A DNA stretch of 64,000 bases from Gammaproteobacteria bacterium. Its GTDB lineage: Bacteria; Pseudomonadota; Gammaproteobacteria; Pseudomonadales; Pseudomonadaceae. The DNA lies in the NCBI GenBank assembly GCA_903970465.1, contig CAJCIO010000097.1, positions 26,687 to 90,686 of the forward strand, written 5' to 3'. The notes below the pieces were generated by a model. It worked only from the letters and a program-made list of their open reading frames with translations. It searched no databases and was not told where the DNA came from. The translations under genes and the position numbers were made by a program. Below are positions 16,612-26,911 of the stretch, in pieces (the first letter of the stretch is position 1; every line of letters begins with the position of its first letter).

Positions 16612-18963
16612 TTAGAAGGTCTGGCCCAGGGAGAATTGGAAAATCTGGGTTTCGGCATTCGTCGGCTTCTTGATCGGCATCGCCAACGCGAAGCTCAGCG
16701 GCCCCAGCGCGGTGACCCAGGTCACGCCTACACCGGTCGAAACGGCGATATTGGAGAAGTCCACACCCGAGCAATCAACCGAGTTGGCCGCGCAGTTGGT
16801 GTTGAACACGTTACCGGCATCGACGAACACCGAGGTACGCAGCGAGCGCTGGTCTTTGACGAATGGCAGCGGGAACAGAATCTCGGCACCGCCGGTGATC
16901 TGGACGTTACCACCGAAGGCGAGTGGGTCTTGGTCCGGATCCGCCGTAGTGCCGGGGCGAGTCCCCTTACTAGGCGTACTACGAGGGCCAAGTGTGCTGT
17001 CCTTGAATCCACGGACCGAGTTGAAACCACCGGCATAGTAGTTCTCGTAGAACGGCAGACCGCTGGTCGAACCATATCCACCGCCATACCCCAGTTCGCT
17101 GTGGAAGCGTGCGGTGTAGTTATCGGTGATCGGTGCAAACAACTGGCCACGGTAGTCGATCTTGTAGAACGACAGGTCGCTGCCCGGAATGGTCACTTCA
17201 CCGGTCAGGCTCTGCGACGCACCACGAGTCGGCAAGGTGCCCTTGTTCAAGGTCGAGGACGACCAGCCCACCGAGGCCTTGTAGTTCAGGAAGCTGTCGC
17301 CTTCCTTGTCGATGAAGTCGAAGATCTGGTCAACGGTATAGGTACCGGTCTTGATCTTGTCCTGCTGAGCAGTCAGGCCGAAGTTCAACCGCGAGGTTTC
17401 ACTGATCGGGTAACCGAAGCTCACACCGCCGCCCAGGCTGTCGACCGAGTAGCTGGCGATATCGACATCGAGGTCTTTGTAGTTGGTGGTGCGATAGAAC
17501 AGGTTGTAACCCAGGCTCACGCCATCCGGAGTGAAGTACGGATTGACGTAGCTGAAGTTGTAACGGCTCTGGTATTCGCTGCGGGTCAGGCCGATGGAGA
17601 CCTTGTTACCCGTACCCAGGAAGTTGTTCTGGCTGATCGAACCACCGAGGATCAGACCGGCGCTCTGGGCGAAACCGACGCTGGCGGTGATCGAGCCCGA
17701 CGCTTGCTCTTCCACGTCATAATTGACGTCGACCTGGTCGTCGGTGCCCGGGACCGGCGGCGTCGCGACCTTCACTTCCTTGAAGAAGCCCAAACGCTCG
17801 AGACGAGTCTTGGACTGATCGATCAGATAGGTCGAAGCCCAGCCACCTTCCATCTGACGCATCTCGCGGCGCAGCACCTGGTCATCGGACTTGGTGTTGC
17901 CGCGGTAGTTGATGCGGTTGACGTAGGCACGCTTGCCAGGATCCACGGCAAAGGTGATATCGACGGTCTTGGTATCCGCATGCGGCACCGGCACGCCGTT
18001 GACGTTGGCGAAGGTATAGCCATCGTTACCCAGGCGGCGGGTTATCAACTCGGAAGTGTTGGTCATGACCTTGCGCGAGAACACCTGGCCTTTCTTGACC
18101 AGCAGCAGTGCCTGGACCTGGTCTTCAGGCACTTTCAGGTCGCCATTGAGCTTGACGTCGCCGACCGTGTACTTCTCGCCTTCGGTCACGTTGACCGTGA
18201 TGTAGACGTGCTTCTTGTCCGGCGTGATCGAGACCTGGGTCGAGGCGATATCCATGTTGATATAGCCGCGGTCCAGGTAGTACGAGCGCAGACGCTCGAG
18301 GTCACCGGACAGCTTTTCGCGAGCATACTTGTCGTCGTTCTTGAAGAACGACAGCCAGTTGGTAGTCTTCAGTTCGAACAGGTCGGTCAGGTCTTCTTCG
18401 GAAAAGACCGTGTTGCCCACCACGTTGATGTGCTGAATGGCAGCGACGGCACCTTCGTTGATCTTGATTTTCAGACCCACACGGTTACGCGGCTCCGGCA
18501 CGACCTCGGTATCGACCGTAGCCGAATAGCGGCCCTGCGCGACATATTGGCGCTGCAGTTCGTTACGCACACCCTCGAGGGTAGCGCGCTGGAAGATCTC
18601 ACCCTCGGCGAGGCCGGACTGTTTGAGACCTTTCATCAGGTCTTCAGTCGAGATGGCCTTGTTGCCGTCGATGTCGATGCTCGCGACCGATGGCCGTTCG
18701 ACGACATTGATGACCAGGACGTTACCGTCGCGCCCCAGTTGGATGTCCTGGAAGAATCCAGTTTTGAACAATGCACGAGTGGATTCCACAAGACGCCGAT
18801 CGTCCGCAGTCTCGCCCACATTGAGGGGCAAGGCGCCAAACACGCTACCGGCGGATACCCGCTGGAGGCCGTTGACACGGATATCGGAGATGGTGAAGGA
18901 CTCAGCGTGAACTTCGGCGATCATCAATACGGACAGAACCGCAGTTAGCAGCAGACGTTTCAT
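16612..18963 (-). CDS. bamA: outer membrane protein assembly factor BamA
   Basis: BamA is the essential Omp85 protein that inserts beta-barrels into the outer membrane. The 783-residue precursor has a signal peptide (MKRLLLTAVLSVLMIAEVHA), five POTRA domains over about residues 22-420, and a C-terminal 16-strand barrel. The barrel ends in FQFSLGQTF, with the C-terminal Phe that is itself a BAM signal. I placed the start at the ATG 18963; an upstream nine-codon extension would spoil the signal peptide. Confidence 0.97.
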   Translation of the reverse strand: MKRLLLTAVLSVLMIAEVHAESFTISDIRVNGLQRVSAGSVFGALPLNVGETADDRRLVESTRALFKTGFFQDIQLGRDGNVLVINVVERPSVASIDIDGNKAISTEDLMKGLKQSGLAEGEIFQRATLEGVRNELQRQYVAQGRYSATVDTEVVPEPRNRVGLKIKINEGAVAAIQHINVVGNTVFSEEDLTDLFELKTTNWLSFFKNDDKYAREKLSGDLERLRSYYLDRGYINMDIASTQVSITPDKKHVYITVNVTEGEKYTVGDVKLNGDLKVPEDQVQALLLVKKGQVFSRKVMTNTSELITRRLGNDGYTFANVNGVPVPHADTKTVDITFAVDPGKRAYVNRINYRGNTKSDDQVLRREMRQMEGGWASTYLIDQSKTRLERLGFFKEVKVATPPVPGTDDQVDVNYDVEEQASGSITASVGFAQSAGLILGGSISQNNFLGTGNKVSIGLTRSEYQSRYNFSYVNPYFTPDGVSLGYNLFYRTTNYKDLDVDIASYSVDSLGGGVSFGYPISETSRLNFGLTAQQDKIKTGTYTVDQIFDFIDKEGDSFLNYKASVGWSSSTLNKGTLPTRGASQSLTGEVTIPGSDLSFYKIDYRGQLFAPITDNYTARFHSELGYGGGYGSTSGLPFYENYYAGGFNSVRGFKDSTLGPRSTPSKGTRPGTTADPDQDPLAFGGNVQITGGAEILFPLPFVKDQRSLRTSVFVDAGNVFNTNCAANSVDCSGVDFSNIAVSTGVGVTWVTALGPLSFALAMPIKKPTNAETQIFQFSLGQTF

Positions 18964-19036
18964 GAAGTCCTTTCTTATTCCAACTGGCAATAAACAAACT
19001 GCCGCTTATGCGGCAGATTCGCAATTGAGCTAAGCT

Positions 19037-20389
19037 TTACAGTCGACCCAAATCGTTGATCAGGGCCAGTAACATCACCCCGACTACCAAACTGATACCG
19101 ATTTGGATCCCCCAACCTTGTACCCGATCAGAGACTGGGCGCCCACGCACCCACTCGATCAGGTAGAACAGCAAATGCCCCCCATCCAGTACCGGGATGG
19201 GCAACAAATTAAGAACTCCGAGGCTAATGCTCAGGTAGGCAAGGAAATTCAAGAAATCTCCCATGCCTGACTGGGCTGAAGCGCCCGCCACTTTAGCAAT
19301 GGTTATCGGTCCACTCAAGTTTTTTACCGAGAGCTCGCCGAACAACATTTTCTTCAGCGAATCAAGGGTCAGGACACTCATGGTCCAGGTCCGTCGAGCG
19401 CCTTCGACCATCGCGTCCAGCGGTCCGTAACGAACCTCGCGCAGCATGCCCGGCGGCCACTCGCCACCCTTCACGCCTGCCCCCAGATACCCCCCTAGCG
19501 CCTTGCCCTCGCCGCGATGCGCCAAGGTCACTGGAACATCAAGCTGGGTGCCGTCACGCTGCACGTGCAGGACCACCTTGGCATCCGGGCGCTGACGAAC
19601 GGCGTCCACCAGCGACTGCCAATCGGCAATGGCTACACCATCAAGCGTCAGCAGTCGGTCACCGCTCTTCAGACCAGCGGCGGCACCGGGCCCCTCTGGA
19701 TCGATCTCGGCCAGCACCGGCTCGACCACCGGGCGCCAGGGCTGAATCCCCAAGGACTTGATTGGATCAGGCTCATCGGAGCCCTTGAGCCAACCGTCGA
19801 GCTTGACGGTATGGCTGACGGTGTTGGAGGCGCCTTGGTCCTGTACGCCGATCTGCAGCGAGCCGGTCTCGCCTAGACGCCTGACCAGTTCGAGATTGAC
19901 CCCGGCCCAGCCACGCACCGCCTCGCCATCCACTGCAACAATTTCCTGCCCCGGGCTCAAGCCCGCCTGCGCCGCCATGCTACCCGGCTCGACGCTACCG
20001 ATGACCGGTCGCACCTGCTGGCTCCCGACCATTGCCAGAATCCAGAAGAACACCAGTGCCAACAGGAAGTTGGCGATCGGCCCTGCCGAAACGATGGCGA
20101 TCCGCTGACCAACCGTCTTGCGATTGAACGACTGCTCGACCAAATGCGCGGGTACCTCGCCCTCGCGCTCGTCGAGCATCTTCACATAACCGCCCAATGG
20201 AATGGCAGCCACCACGTATTCAGTGCCTTGCTTGTCGCTCCAGCGCAGCAGCGGCATGCCGAAGCCTACGGAAAACCGCAGAACCTTGACGCCGCAGCGG
20301 CGGGCCACCCAGAAATGGCCGAATTCGTGAAACGTTACCAACACGCCCAACGCCACCAGCGTGCCAACAATCATGTAGAGCGCACTCAT
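19037..20389 (-). CDS. rseP: regulated intramembrane protease RseP
   Basis: RseP is the site-2 zinc protease. In Pseudomonas it cuts the anti-sigma factor MucA/RseA, releasing the envelope-stress sigma factor. The 450-residue protein has the zinc motif HEFGH near residue 21 in the first membrane segment, two periplasmic PDZ domains (about 115-195 and 205-300), and the second metal motif NLLPIPVLDGGHL near residue 395. Membrane segments occur at both ends. It lies between dxr and bamA, the standard order. Confidence 0.96.
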   Translation of the reverse strand: MSALYMIVGTLVALGVLVTFHEFGHFWVARRCGVKVLRFSVGFGMPLLRWSDKQGTEYVVAAIPLGGYVKMLDEREGEVPAHLVEQSFNRKTVGQRIAIVSAGPIANFLLALVFFWILAMVGSQQVRPVIGSVEPGSMAAQAGLSPGQEIVAVDGEAVRGWAGVNLELVRRLGETGSLQIGVQDQGASNTVSHTVKLDGWLKGSDEPDPIKSLGIQPWRPVVEPVLAEIDPEGPGAAAGLKSGDRLLTLDGVAIADWQSLVDAVRQRPDAKVVLHVQRDGTQLDVPVTLAHRGEGKALGGYLGAGVKGGEWPPGMLREVRYGPLDAMVEGARRTWTMSVLTLDSLKKMLFGELSVKNLSGPITIAKVAGASAQSGMGDFLNFLAYLSISLGVLNLLPIPVLDGGHLLFYLIEWVRGRPVSDRVQGWGIQIGISLVVGVMLLALINDLGRL

Positions 20390-20470
20390 AGGAGCCTCCT
20401 GTCAGTCGCGCACCGCAATGGAGAGCCGCAACCCGGCCGGCACTCTATCACTAAAATTGTCATCGAAACG

Positions 20471-21661
20471 TCAACAGCCATGACGTGCCAACCACTGACC
20501 TGCCAGCTCGCGAGCTTTACCGTCGGCCTCGAATACAGCCTCCAGATCATTCAGCGCAACCACGGGCTGCTGCTGCAGAACGGCCTCGATCATACTCGCG
20601 ATTTGCGGATAGCGCAGACGCCCCTGCAGGAAGGCCTCGACGGCGACCTCATTGGCTGCATTGAGCAAGGCGGGCGCACTCTGACCGGCCTGGGCTGCTT
20701 CGCGGGCCAGACGCAGGCAAGGAAAACGCACTTCGTCGGGGGCTTCGAAATCCAACCGCGCGATGGCGAACAAATCCAGCGGCGCGACACCCGAATCGAT
20801 CCGCTCGGGCCAGGCCAGCGCGTTGGCAATCGGTGTGCGCATATCGGGATTGCCCAATTGCGCCAGAACCGAGCCATCCACATAGTCGACCAGCGAGTGA
20901 ATGACGCTTTGCGGGTGCACCACGACCTCGACCTGATCCGGGCGCGCATCGAACAGCCAGCAGGCCTCGATCAGCTCAAGGCCTTTGTTCATCATGCTCG
21001 CCGAGTCAACGGAGATCTTGCGCCCCATCGACCAGTTGGGATGCGCGCAGGCCTGGTCCGGCGTCACCCGTTGCAGCTCCGGCAACGGGGTGCAGCGAAA
21101 GGGCCCGCCTGAAGCCGTCAGCAGGATGCGCCGCACCCCCACGCTCGCCAGCCCCTGCCCGTAATGCGTTGGCAGGCACTGGAAGATCGCATTGTGTTCG
21201 CTGTCGATGGGCAGCAGCACGGCACCGCTCTCGCGCACCGCCTGCATGAACAAGGCCCCGGACATGACCAGCGCCTCCTTGTTGGCCAGCAGCACTTTTT
21301 TGCCTGCCTTGACCGCGGCAAGCGTCGGTCGCAGCCCGGCAGCGCCGACGATGGCGGCCATCACCGCATCGACTTCGCCAGCCTCGGACACGTCACATAG
21401 CGCCTGCTCGCCGACCAGTACTTCAGTACCCGATCCCGCCGCCCGCAAGCCCTCGCGCAGAGTGACCGCAGCGCTTTCGTCAGGGACCACGGCAAAGCGC
21501 GGCCCATGACGCAAGCACAACGCCAACAACTGCGCCAGGCGCGAGTAGCCGCTCAAGGCGAACACCTGGTAACGCTGCGGGTGACGAGCAATGACGTCCA
21601 AGGTACTCAAGCCAATGGACCCGGTGGCACCCAATACGGTAATCAGCTGCGGCTGGCTCAC
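20471..21661 (-). CDS. dxr: 1-deoxy-D-xylulose 5-phosphate reductoisomerase
   Basis: Dxr (IspC) rearranges and reduces DXP to MEP, the committed isoprenoid step. The 396-residue protein has an NADPH-binding [14 protein letters not shown] (about residues 9-22), [14 protein letters not shown] with metal-binding residues, and [13 protein letters not shown] chose the GTG at 21661. It overlaps the cdsA stop as GTGA and gives the family length. An in-frame start eight codons further upstream would sit within cdsA. Confidence 0.95.
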   Translation of the reverse strand: MSQPQLITVLGATGSIGLSTLDVIARHPQRYQVFALSGYSRLAQLLALCLRHGPRFAVVPDESAAVTLREGLRAAGSGTEVLVGEQALCDVSEAGEVDAVMAAIVGAAGLRPTLAAVKAGKKVLLANKEALVMSGALFMQAVRESGAVLLPIDSEHNAIFQCLPTHYGQGLASVGVRRILLTASGGPFRCTPLPELQRVTPDQACAHPNWSMGRKISVDSASMMNKGLELIEACWLFDARPDQVEVVVHPQSVIHSLVDYVDGSVLAQLGNPDMRTPIANALAWPERIDSGVAPLDLFAIARLDFEAPDEVRFPCLRLAREAAQAGQSAPALLNAANEVAVEAFLQGRLRYPQIASMIEAVLQQQPVVALNDLEAVFEADGKARELAGQWLARHGC

Positions 21662-22473
21662 TGGACGCCCCAGCCCGCGATCCACAGCAATACCGCAAAC
21701 ACCGGAACGGCGGCGGTAAGGCTGTCGATGCGATCCAGCACTCCGCCATGACCGGGCAGCAGATTACTGCTGTCCTTGATACCGGCGCGACGCTTGAACA
21801 TGCTTTCGGTCAGGTCGCCGACCACCGAAATGAACACCACGATGGCCGCAGCCACCAACGCCCCGAGCAATTGCCGAGCGGTGAAATGGTAAGTCAGGCC
21901 GACCGCCAGGGTCACCAACAGGCACACGGCCAGGCCTCCATACACGCCTTCCCAGCTTTTGCCCGGACTGACCTGAGGGGCGAGCTTGCGCTTGCCGAAT
22001 GCGCGACCCGTGAAATAGGCCCCGACATCGGCACCCCAGACCAGCACCATGACCGCCAGAATCAACCAGTTGCCCAATGGCAGCGACTTTATATAGACCA
22101 GCCCCTGCCAGGCAGGCAACAGCACCAGGAGCCCGATCACGAGCCGGCGCACGCTGCCCTTCCAGTGCTCGGCGGACGCCGGATAGGTCAGTACCAGCCG
22201 AGTGGCCAGCGCCCACCAGGCTACCGCCGCCGCCAGCACCCAAGGCGCCAACACCGGCGCGTGATGCAGGATAGTCAACAGCACCGCAACTAGCGCAGCA
22301 AAAGCGCAGCGTGCCCCCTGGCCCTCGAAACCGGCGAGACGCGCCCACTCCCATGCACCCAGAGTGACCACCGCACCGATGAACAGCGAAAACTTACCGC
22401 CGTCGAGCAGGAAAAAACCGCACAAGGCGATCGGCAGCAGAATCAAGGCCGTGATGATTCGTTGTTTAAGCAT
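21658..22473 (-). CDS. cdsA: phosphatidate cytidylyltransferase
   Basis: CdsA makes CDP-diacylglycerol from phosphatidic acid and CTP at the inner membrane. The 271-residue protein is polytopic, with about eight hydrophobic segments. Near its C-terminus it carries the family signature [18 protein letters not shown] followed by VLDRIDS (about residues 222-246). It overlaps uppS by one base (TAATG) and dxr by four, forming a tight uppS-cdsA-dxr unit. Confidence 0.96.
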   Translation of the reverse strand: MLKQRIITALILLPIALCGFFLLDGGKFSLFIGAVVTLGAWEWARLAGFEGQGARCAFAALVAVLLTILHHAPVLAPWVLAAAVAWWALATRLVLTYPASAEHWKGSVRRLVIGLLVLLPAWQGLVYIKSLPLGNWLILAVMVLVWGADVGAYFTGRAFGKRKLAPQVSPGKSWEGVYGGLAVCLLVTLAVGLTYHFTARQLLGALVAAAIVVFISVVGDLTESMFKRRAGIKDSSNLLPGHGGVLDRIDSLTAAVPVFAVLLWIAGWGVQ

Positions 22474-23231
22474 TAAACCCGGGCTCCAGCCTCGACCTGA
22501 TCGCCCGTTCTACCGAAACGACGCTGACGAGAAGCGAAATCGGCCAGCGCAGTGCGCATGGCCTCGTGTTTGAAGTCCGGCCAGAACAGGTCGGAGAAAT
22601 ACAGCTCGGCGTAGGCCAACTGCCACAACAGAAAGTTACTGATACGATGTTCGCCGCCGGTGCGAATGCACAGGTCCGGCAATGGTAGATCGCCCGTCGC
22701 CAGGCAGGTCTGCAGCAGCTGCGGGGTGATGTCCTCGGGCTGCAAATGGCCGCCCTGAACTTCACGCGCCAGCCGCTGCGCAGCCTGAGCGATATCCCAC
22801 TGACCGCCATAATTGGCAGCGATCTGCAGGATGAAACGCCCCTCCCCCGCCGTTTGCGCTTCGGCCTCACGCATGGCGGCCTGCAGCTCGGGATGAAAAC
22901 GCGAGCGATCGCCAATGATGCGCAAGCTGATGCGGTTGTCGTTCAACCGTCGCGCCTCACGACGCAACGCGGTGAAAAACAGCTCCATCAAAGCCCCGAC
23001 TTCTTCAGCCGGGCGCTGCCAGTTCTCACTGGAGAACGCGAACAGGGTGAGTACCTCGACCTTGGCCTCGGCACACACTTCGATCACCGCGCGGACGGCA
23101 TCCACGCCCGCCTTGTGCCCGGCAACACCGGGCAGCAGGCGTTTTTTCGCCCAACGGTTATTACCATCCATGATAACCGCGACATGTCGCGGAACCGAGG
23201 ACAGCGGCACAGCCTGCTTGGTCTTTTCCAT
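22473..23231 (-). CDS. uppS: undecaprenyl diphosphate synthase
   Basis: UppS extends farnesyl diphosphate to C55 undecaprenyl diphosphate, the lipid carrier for peptidoglycan and O-antigen. The 252-residue cis-prenyltransferase has VIMDGNNRWAKKR (catalytic Asp, about residues 19-31), FAFSSENWQRP, and the late signature IRTGGEHRISNFLLWQ. The length matches E. coli UppS (253). The frr gene lies 17 bases upstream. Confidence 0.97.
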   Translation of the reverse strand: MEKTKQAVPLSSVPRHVAVIMDGNNRWAKKRLLPGVAGHKAGVDAVRAVIEVCAEAKVEVLTLFAFSSENWQRPAEEVGALMELFFTALRREARRLNDNRISLRIIGDRSRFHPELQAAMREAEAQTAGEGRFILQIAANYGGQWDIAQAAQRLAREVQGGHLQPEDITPQLLQTCLATGDLPLPDLCIRTGGEHRISNFLLWQLAYAELYFSDLFWPDFKHEAMRTALADFASRQRRFGRTGDQVEAGARV

Positions 23232-23248
23232 GAAGGCGTCCTGACCCC

Positions 23249-23806
23249 TTATACGGCCATCAGGTCCTTTTCTTTATCGTCCGTGGCCTTGGTGATCTGG
23301 GCCTCGGCGTCCTTGGTCATCTTATCGACATCGGCGACGGCACGACGCTCTTCGTCTTCGCTGATTTCCTTGTCCTTGACCAGCTTCTTCAGGTCGCCCA
23401 AGGCGTCACGACGAATATTGCGTACGGCGACACGCGCGTCTTCTGCGGCGCTACGCGCCTGCTTGGTGAAGCCCTTGCGGGTTTCTTCGGTCAGCGCAGG
23501 CATGGAGATCAGCAGCAACTCGCCCAGGTTGGTCGGGTTGAGGTTCAGGCCGGCGCTCTGGATTGCCTTGTCGACGGCGCCGAGCATGTTGCGCTCAAAG
23601 GCAACGACTTGCAGGGTGCGCGAATCCTTGACGGTGATGTTGGCCACTTGAGTGATGGAGGTATCAGTGCCGTAGTACGGCACCATCACGCTGCCCAGAA
23701 TGCTTGGGTGAGCCTTGCCAGTACGAATCTGACCAAAGGCATGGCTCAGAGATTCCAGGGATTTGTGCATGCGCTCTTGCGCGTCTTTCTTGATTTCGTT
23801 GATCAT
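23249..23806 (-). CDS. frr: ribosome recycling factor
   Basis: RRF, with EF-G, splits post-termination ribosomes. The 185-residue protein has the standard length and the conserved [10 protein letters not shown] segment near residue 29, with the charged three-helix bundle C-terminal half ([17 protein letters not shown]). Its start overlaps the pyrH stop by four bases (ATGA). Confidence 0.98.
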   Translation of the reverse strand: MINEIKKDAQERMHKSLESLSHAFGQIRTGKAHPSILGSVMVPYYGTDTSITQVANITVKDSRTLQVVAFERNMLGAVDKAIQSAGLNLNPTNLGELLLISMPALTEETRKGFTKQARSAAEDARVAVRNIRRDALGDLKKLVKDKEISEDEERRAVADVDKMTKDAEAQITKATDDKEKDLMAV

Positions 23807-24546
23807 TTCTCGCCTTCCTCGATCAGAGTTCCTTCAGCGCCGCCCACTACAATGTTCAGCAAGGCGCCGGGCTTGTTCATGTTGAATACCCGCAACGGCA
23901 TATTGTGATCGCGGCACAGGCAGATGGCCGTCAGGTCCATCACGCCCAGCTTGCGATCCAGTACTTCATCGTACGTCAGGCGGTCGAATTTCTCAGCATG
24001 CGGATCCTTGAATGGATCGGCAGTGTACACACCATCGACCTTGGTTGCTTTCAACACCACGTCAGCGCCGATTTCGATGGCCCGCAAGCAAGCGGCCGAA
24101 TCGGTGGTGAAGAAGGGGTTGCCGGTACCGGCAGCGAAGATCACGACATCGCCCGACTTGAGCAGGCGGTCGGCCTTGCGGCGGTCGTAGTGATCGGTCA
24201 CACCGACCATGGTGATGGCCGACATGACAATGGCAGGAATGTTCGAGCGCTCCAGCGCATCGCGCATGGCCAGCGCGTTCATCACCGTGGCCAGCATGCC
24301 CATGTGGTCGCCAGTGACCCGATCCATGCCGGCCGCGCTGAGCGCCGCACCACGGAAAAGATTGCCGCCGCCGATCACAAGACCGACCTGAACGCCGATC
24401 CCGACCAACTGCCCCACTTCCAGGGCCATGCGATCCAATACTTTCGGATCGATGCCGAACTCTTCCGAGCCCATCAGGGCCTCGCCGCTCAGTTTGAGCA
24501 AAATGCGTTTATAGCGAGGTTGACGACCACTCACCTGCTGAGCCAT
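23803..24546 (-). CDS. pyrH: uridylate kinase
   Basis: PyrH phosphorylates UMP to UDP. The 247-residue amino-acid-kinase fold protein has [14 protein letters not shown] at residues 13-26, the glycine-rich [12 protein letters not shown] and the [15 protein letters not shown] motif. I took the ATG at 24546 (MAQQVSGRQ); the 15-codon upstream extension is not supported. It follows tsf, with an intrinsic terminator in between. Confidence 0.97.
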   Translation of the reverse strand: MAQQVSGRQPRYKRILLKLSGEALMGSEEFGIDPKVLDRMALEVGQLVGIGVQVGLVIGGGNLFRGAALSAAGMDRVTGDHMGMLATVMNALAMRDALERSNIPAIVMSAITMVGVTDHYDRRKADRLLKSGDVVIFAAGTGNPFFTTDSAACLRAIEIGADVVLKATKVDGVYTADPFKDPHAEKFDRLTYDEVLDRKLGVMDLTAICLCRDHNMPLRVFNMNKPGALLNIVVGGAEGTLIEEGEK

Positions 24547-24689
24547 TGCGAGTTTCTCCTGCGGCATTGTGAAAATTCTTTGCGGACCCACAACAGGCCA
24601 GCGCTAACTACTCTAGCGGGGCGCCACTTCAGCGCCATCGGCTACCCGCCTTGCGGGCAGGAAAACCGTTCCAAACTGTTTCGCGCCTT

Positions 24690-24726
24690 GAAAAAGAGGC
24701 TGCGCGCGTAAGCGGGCAGCCTCTTC
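24690..24726 (-). terminator. Intrinsic terminator after tsf
   Basis: Read on the minus strand, AGAGGCTGC pairs with GCAGCCTCT around a short loop and is followed by TTTTTC. It lies 24-60 bases beyond the tsf stop and before pyrH, so it should end or attenuate rpsB-tsf transcription before pyrH-frr. Confidence 0.85.
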
Positions 24727-24749
24727 GGGGCGACAAATGTAACTACGCC

Positions 24750-25613
24750 TTACTGCTTGCTGGCAGCCACTTGAGCAGCAACTTCTGCAGCGAAGTCGTC
24801 AACTGGCTTCTCGATGCCATCACCTACCTTGAAGTAAGTGAAGGAAACGATTTCAGCACCGGCTTTCTTGGCCAGCTCGCCAACCTTGACTTCAGGGTTC
24901 TTGACGAACGCCTGCTCGACCAGGGAAGCCTCAGCCAGGAACTTGCTGATGCGGCCCTTGACCATGTTCTCAACGATGTTATCAGGCTTGCCTTTGATTT
25001 TCTCTTCGTTGAGGCTCAGGAACACGGCTTTTTCGCGTTCGATGGCTTCAGCCGAAACTTCCGACGGCAGCAGGAATTCAGGGTTGCTGGCCGCTACGTG
25101 CATAGCGATGTCTTTGGCCAGCTCAACGTTGCCGCCTTTGAGGGCTACCACAACGCCGATCTTGTTGCCGTGCAGGTAGGCACCAACAACATCACCTTCG
25201 ATGCGAGCCAGACGACGAATGTTGACGTTCTCGCCAACTTTACCGACCAGCACCAGACGATCGGCTTCTTGAGCGGCGATCAACGGAGCAACGTCGGTCA
25301 GCTTGTCAGCGAAAGCTTTCTCGACGCTGGCGGCAACGAAGTTCTTGAAGTCGTCTTGCAGGGCCAGGAAGTCGGTCTGCGAGTTGACTTCCAGGATAAC
25401 GGCGGCTTTGCCGTCTTCCTTGATAGCGATGGCGCCTTCAGCGGCAACGTTGCCAGCTTTCTTGGCGGCCTTGATGGCACCCGAAGCACGCATGTCGTCG
25501 ATGGCTTTTTCGATGTCGCCGCCGGCCTTGGTGAGGGCCTTCTTGCAGTCCATCATGCCTTCGCCGGTGCGCTCGCGCAGTTCTTTGACCAACGCTGCAG
25601 TAATCTCTGCCAT
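24750..25613 (-). CDS. tsf: elongation factor Ts
   Basis: EF-Ts recycles EF-Tu by exchanging GDP for GTP. The 287-residue protein has the N-terminal UBA-like domain with LRERTGEGMMDCKKAL (about residues 12-27), the SQTDFLA segment near residue 79, and two core subdomains. The start is the ATG at 25613, in place of an 11-codon upstream extension. It is the second gene of rpsB-tsf. Confidence 0.98.
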   Translation of the reverse strand: MAEITAALVKELRERTGEGMMDCKKALTKAGGDIEKAIDDMRASGAIKAAKKAGNVAAEGAIAIKEDGKAAVILEVNSQTDFLALQDDFKNFVAASVEKAFADKLTDVAPLIAAQEADRLVLVGKVGENVNIRRLARIEGDVVGAYLHGNKIGVVVALKGGNVELAKDIAMHVAASNPEFLLPSEVSAEAIEREKAVFLSLNEEKIKGKPDNIVENMVKGRISKFLAEASLVEQAFVKNPEVKVGELAKKAGAEIVSFTYFKVGDGIEKPVDDFAAEVAAQVAASKQ

Positions 25614-25753
25614 TTCAAAATCCTCTTTGGATAGGTTTTCAACCATTCCACCCGATGAGTCGGGCGCTCAATTCGTCGAACGGTACCAGCGGCGGCGTGA
25701 CGGTTTTGCAACGGTGTCAGCGCAATCAACCTGCCAGTACGTTCTGGAGGTGG

Positions 25754-25780
25754 CAAAAAGGGGGCTTAGCCCCCTTTTTG
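25754..25780. terminator. Hairpin with A/T flanks between rpsB and tsf
   Basis: AAAAAGGGGGCTTAGCCCCC followed by TTTTT is a perfect inverted repeat with flanking A and T runs, so it reads as an intrinsic terminator in both directions. Placed between co-oriented rpsB and tsf, it probably reduces tsf expression relative to rpsB by partial termination. Confidence 0.88.
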
Positions 25781-25810
25781 CGTACTGAGTCAACGCTTGG
25801 CGTTAACGAC

Positions 25811-26551
25811 TCAGCCTTCTACCGCTGCAGCAGGAGCGTCCTGGACGTACTCTTCAGTACCGCCAGCAACGTGGTTGCGGCCACGGACAACAGCGTCAGC
25901 CATTGCGCCCATGTACAGCTGGATGGCGCGGATGGCGTCATCGTTACCTGGGATGATGTAGTCAACGCCTTCAGGGCTGCTGTTGGTATCGACAATGCCG
26001 ATGACCGGAATACCCAGCTTGTTGGCTTCGGTGATCGCGATGCGCTCGTGATCAACGTCGATTACGAACAGGGCGTCTGGCAGACCGCCCATGTCCTTGA
26101 TACCACCCAGGGAACGATCGAGCTTCTCAAGATCGCGAGTGCGCATCAGCGCTTCTTTCTTGGTCAGCTTGGCGAAAGTACCGTCTTCGGCTTGTACTTC
26201 AAGGTCACGCAGACGCTTGATGGATGCACGAATGGTTTTGAAGTTGGTCAGCATGCCGCCCAACCAGCGGTGGTCGACGTACGGCGAACCGCAACGTGCT
26301 GCTTCTTCAGCAACGATCTTGCCAGCGGAACGCTTGGTGCCGACGAACAGAATCTTGTTTTTGCCCTGAGCCAGGCGCTCAACGAAAGTCAGAGCTTCGT
26401 TGAACATTGGCAGGGTTTTTTCAAGGTTGATGATGTGGATCTTGTTACGCGCGCCGAAAATGTACTTACCCATTTTCGGATTCCAGTAACGGGTTTGGTG
26501 ACCGAAGTGCACACCGGCCTTCAGCATATCGCGCATATTGACTTGGGACAT
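25811..26551 (-). CDS. rpsB: 30S ribosomal protein S2
   Basis: S2 is a late-assembling small-subunit protein that helps dock S1. The 246-residue protein has the N-terminal [20 protein letters not shown] motif (residues 6-25), IINLEKTLP and the [12 protein letters not shown] segment, and ends in an acidic/alanine-rich tail. The ATG at 26551 is the family start. In E. coli S2 represses its own leader; a long leader also exists here but I could not identify an S2-binding structure. Confidence 0.98.
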   Translation of the reverse strand: MSQVNMRDMLKAGVHFGHQTRYWNPKMGKYIFGARNKIHIINLEKTLPMFNEALTFVERLAQGKNKILFVGTKRSAGKIVAEEAARCGSPYVDHRWLGGMLTNFKTIRASIKRLRDLEVQAEDGTFAKLTKKEALMRTRDLEKLDRSLGGIKDMGGLPDALFVIDVDHERIAITEANKLGIPVIGIVDTNSSPEGVDYIIPGNDDAIRAIQLYMGAMADAVVRGRNHVAGGTEEYVQDAPAAAVEG

Positions 26552-26691
26552 GATAGTTCCTTGATAAGTCGGGTTAGGCCTCCACGTATCCCAATGACCA
26601 ACCCGCAGCATCAGCTGAGGCACCCAGGTCATCGTGTCGACACGTGTGTGGGTTTGTTCGCAAAAGGGGTCAACCCCCGAAAGCGGCGCAC

Positions 26692-26720
26692 TTTATACCA
26701 TACAATCGGATGCGGATAAA
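26692..26720 (-). promoter_or_regulatory. Candidate sigma-70 promoter for rpsB-tsf
   Basis: In the 360-base divergent gap between rpsB and map, the minus strand shows TATAAA (26697-26692) with an upstream TGG extension and, 17 bases further upstream, TTTATC (26720-26715). The -35 match is weak but the extended -10 is strong. This would give a leader of about 130 bases. On the plus strand, TGGTAGAAT (26851-26859) is a possible extended -10 for map. Nothing else in the gap is recognised. Confidence 0.45.
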
Positions 26721-26911
26721 CCCGAAAAACGATGCCGACCGGGCTTTTGCACCATTGGCGCAATCGCGCGACAATGACCGGCTATCGACCACCTTTATAG
26801 AGGGTGTAACGGGCGGCGTCGGCCGGTCACGGGAGAATTGCCGTGACCTCTGGTAGAATCGCCCCCTAGCCCCAAGTTTACAAGCGCCGTCGCGCACCGA
26901 GAGAGCCTGTA

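Noticed and set aside
16549..18948. 799-codon open frame antisense to bamA and skp
   Set aside because: It mirrors bamA's codon pattern, with no recognisable motif.
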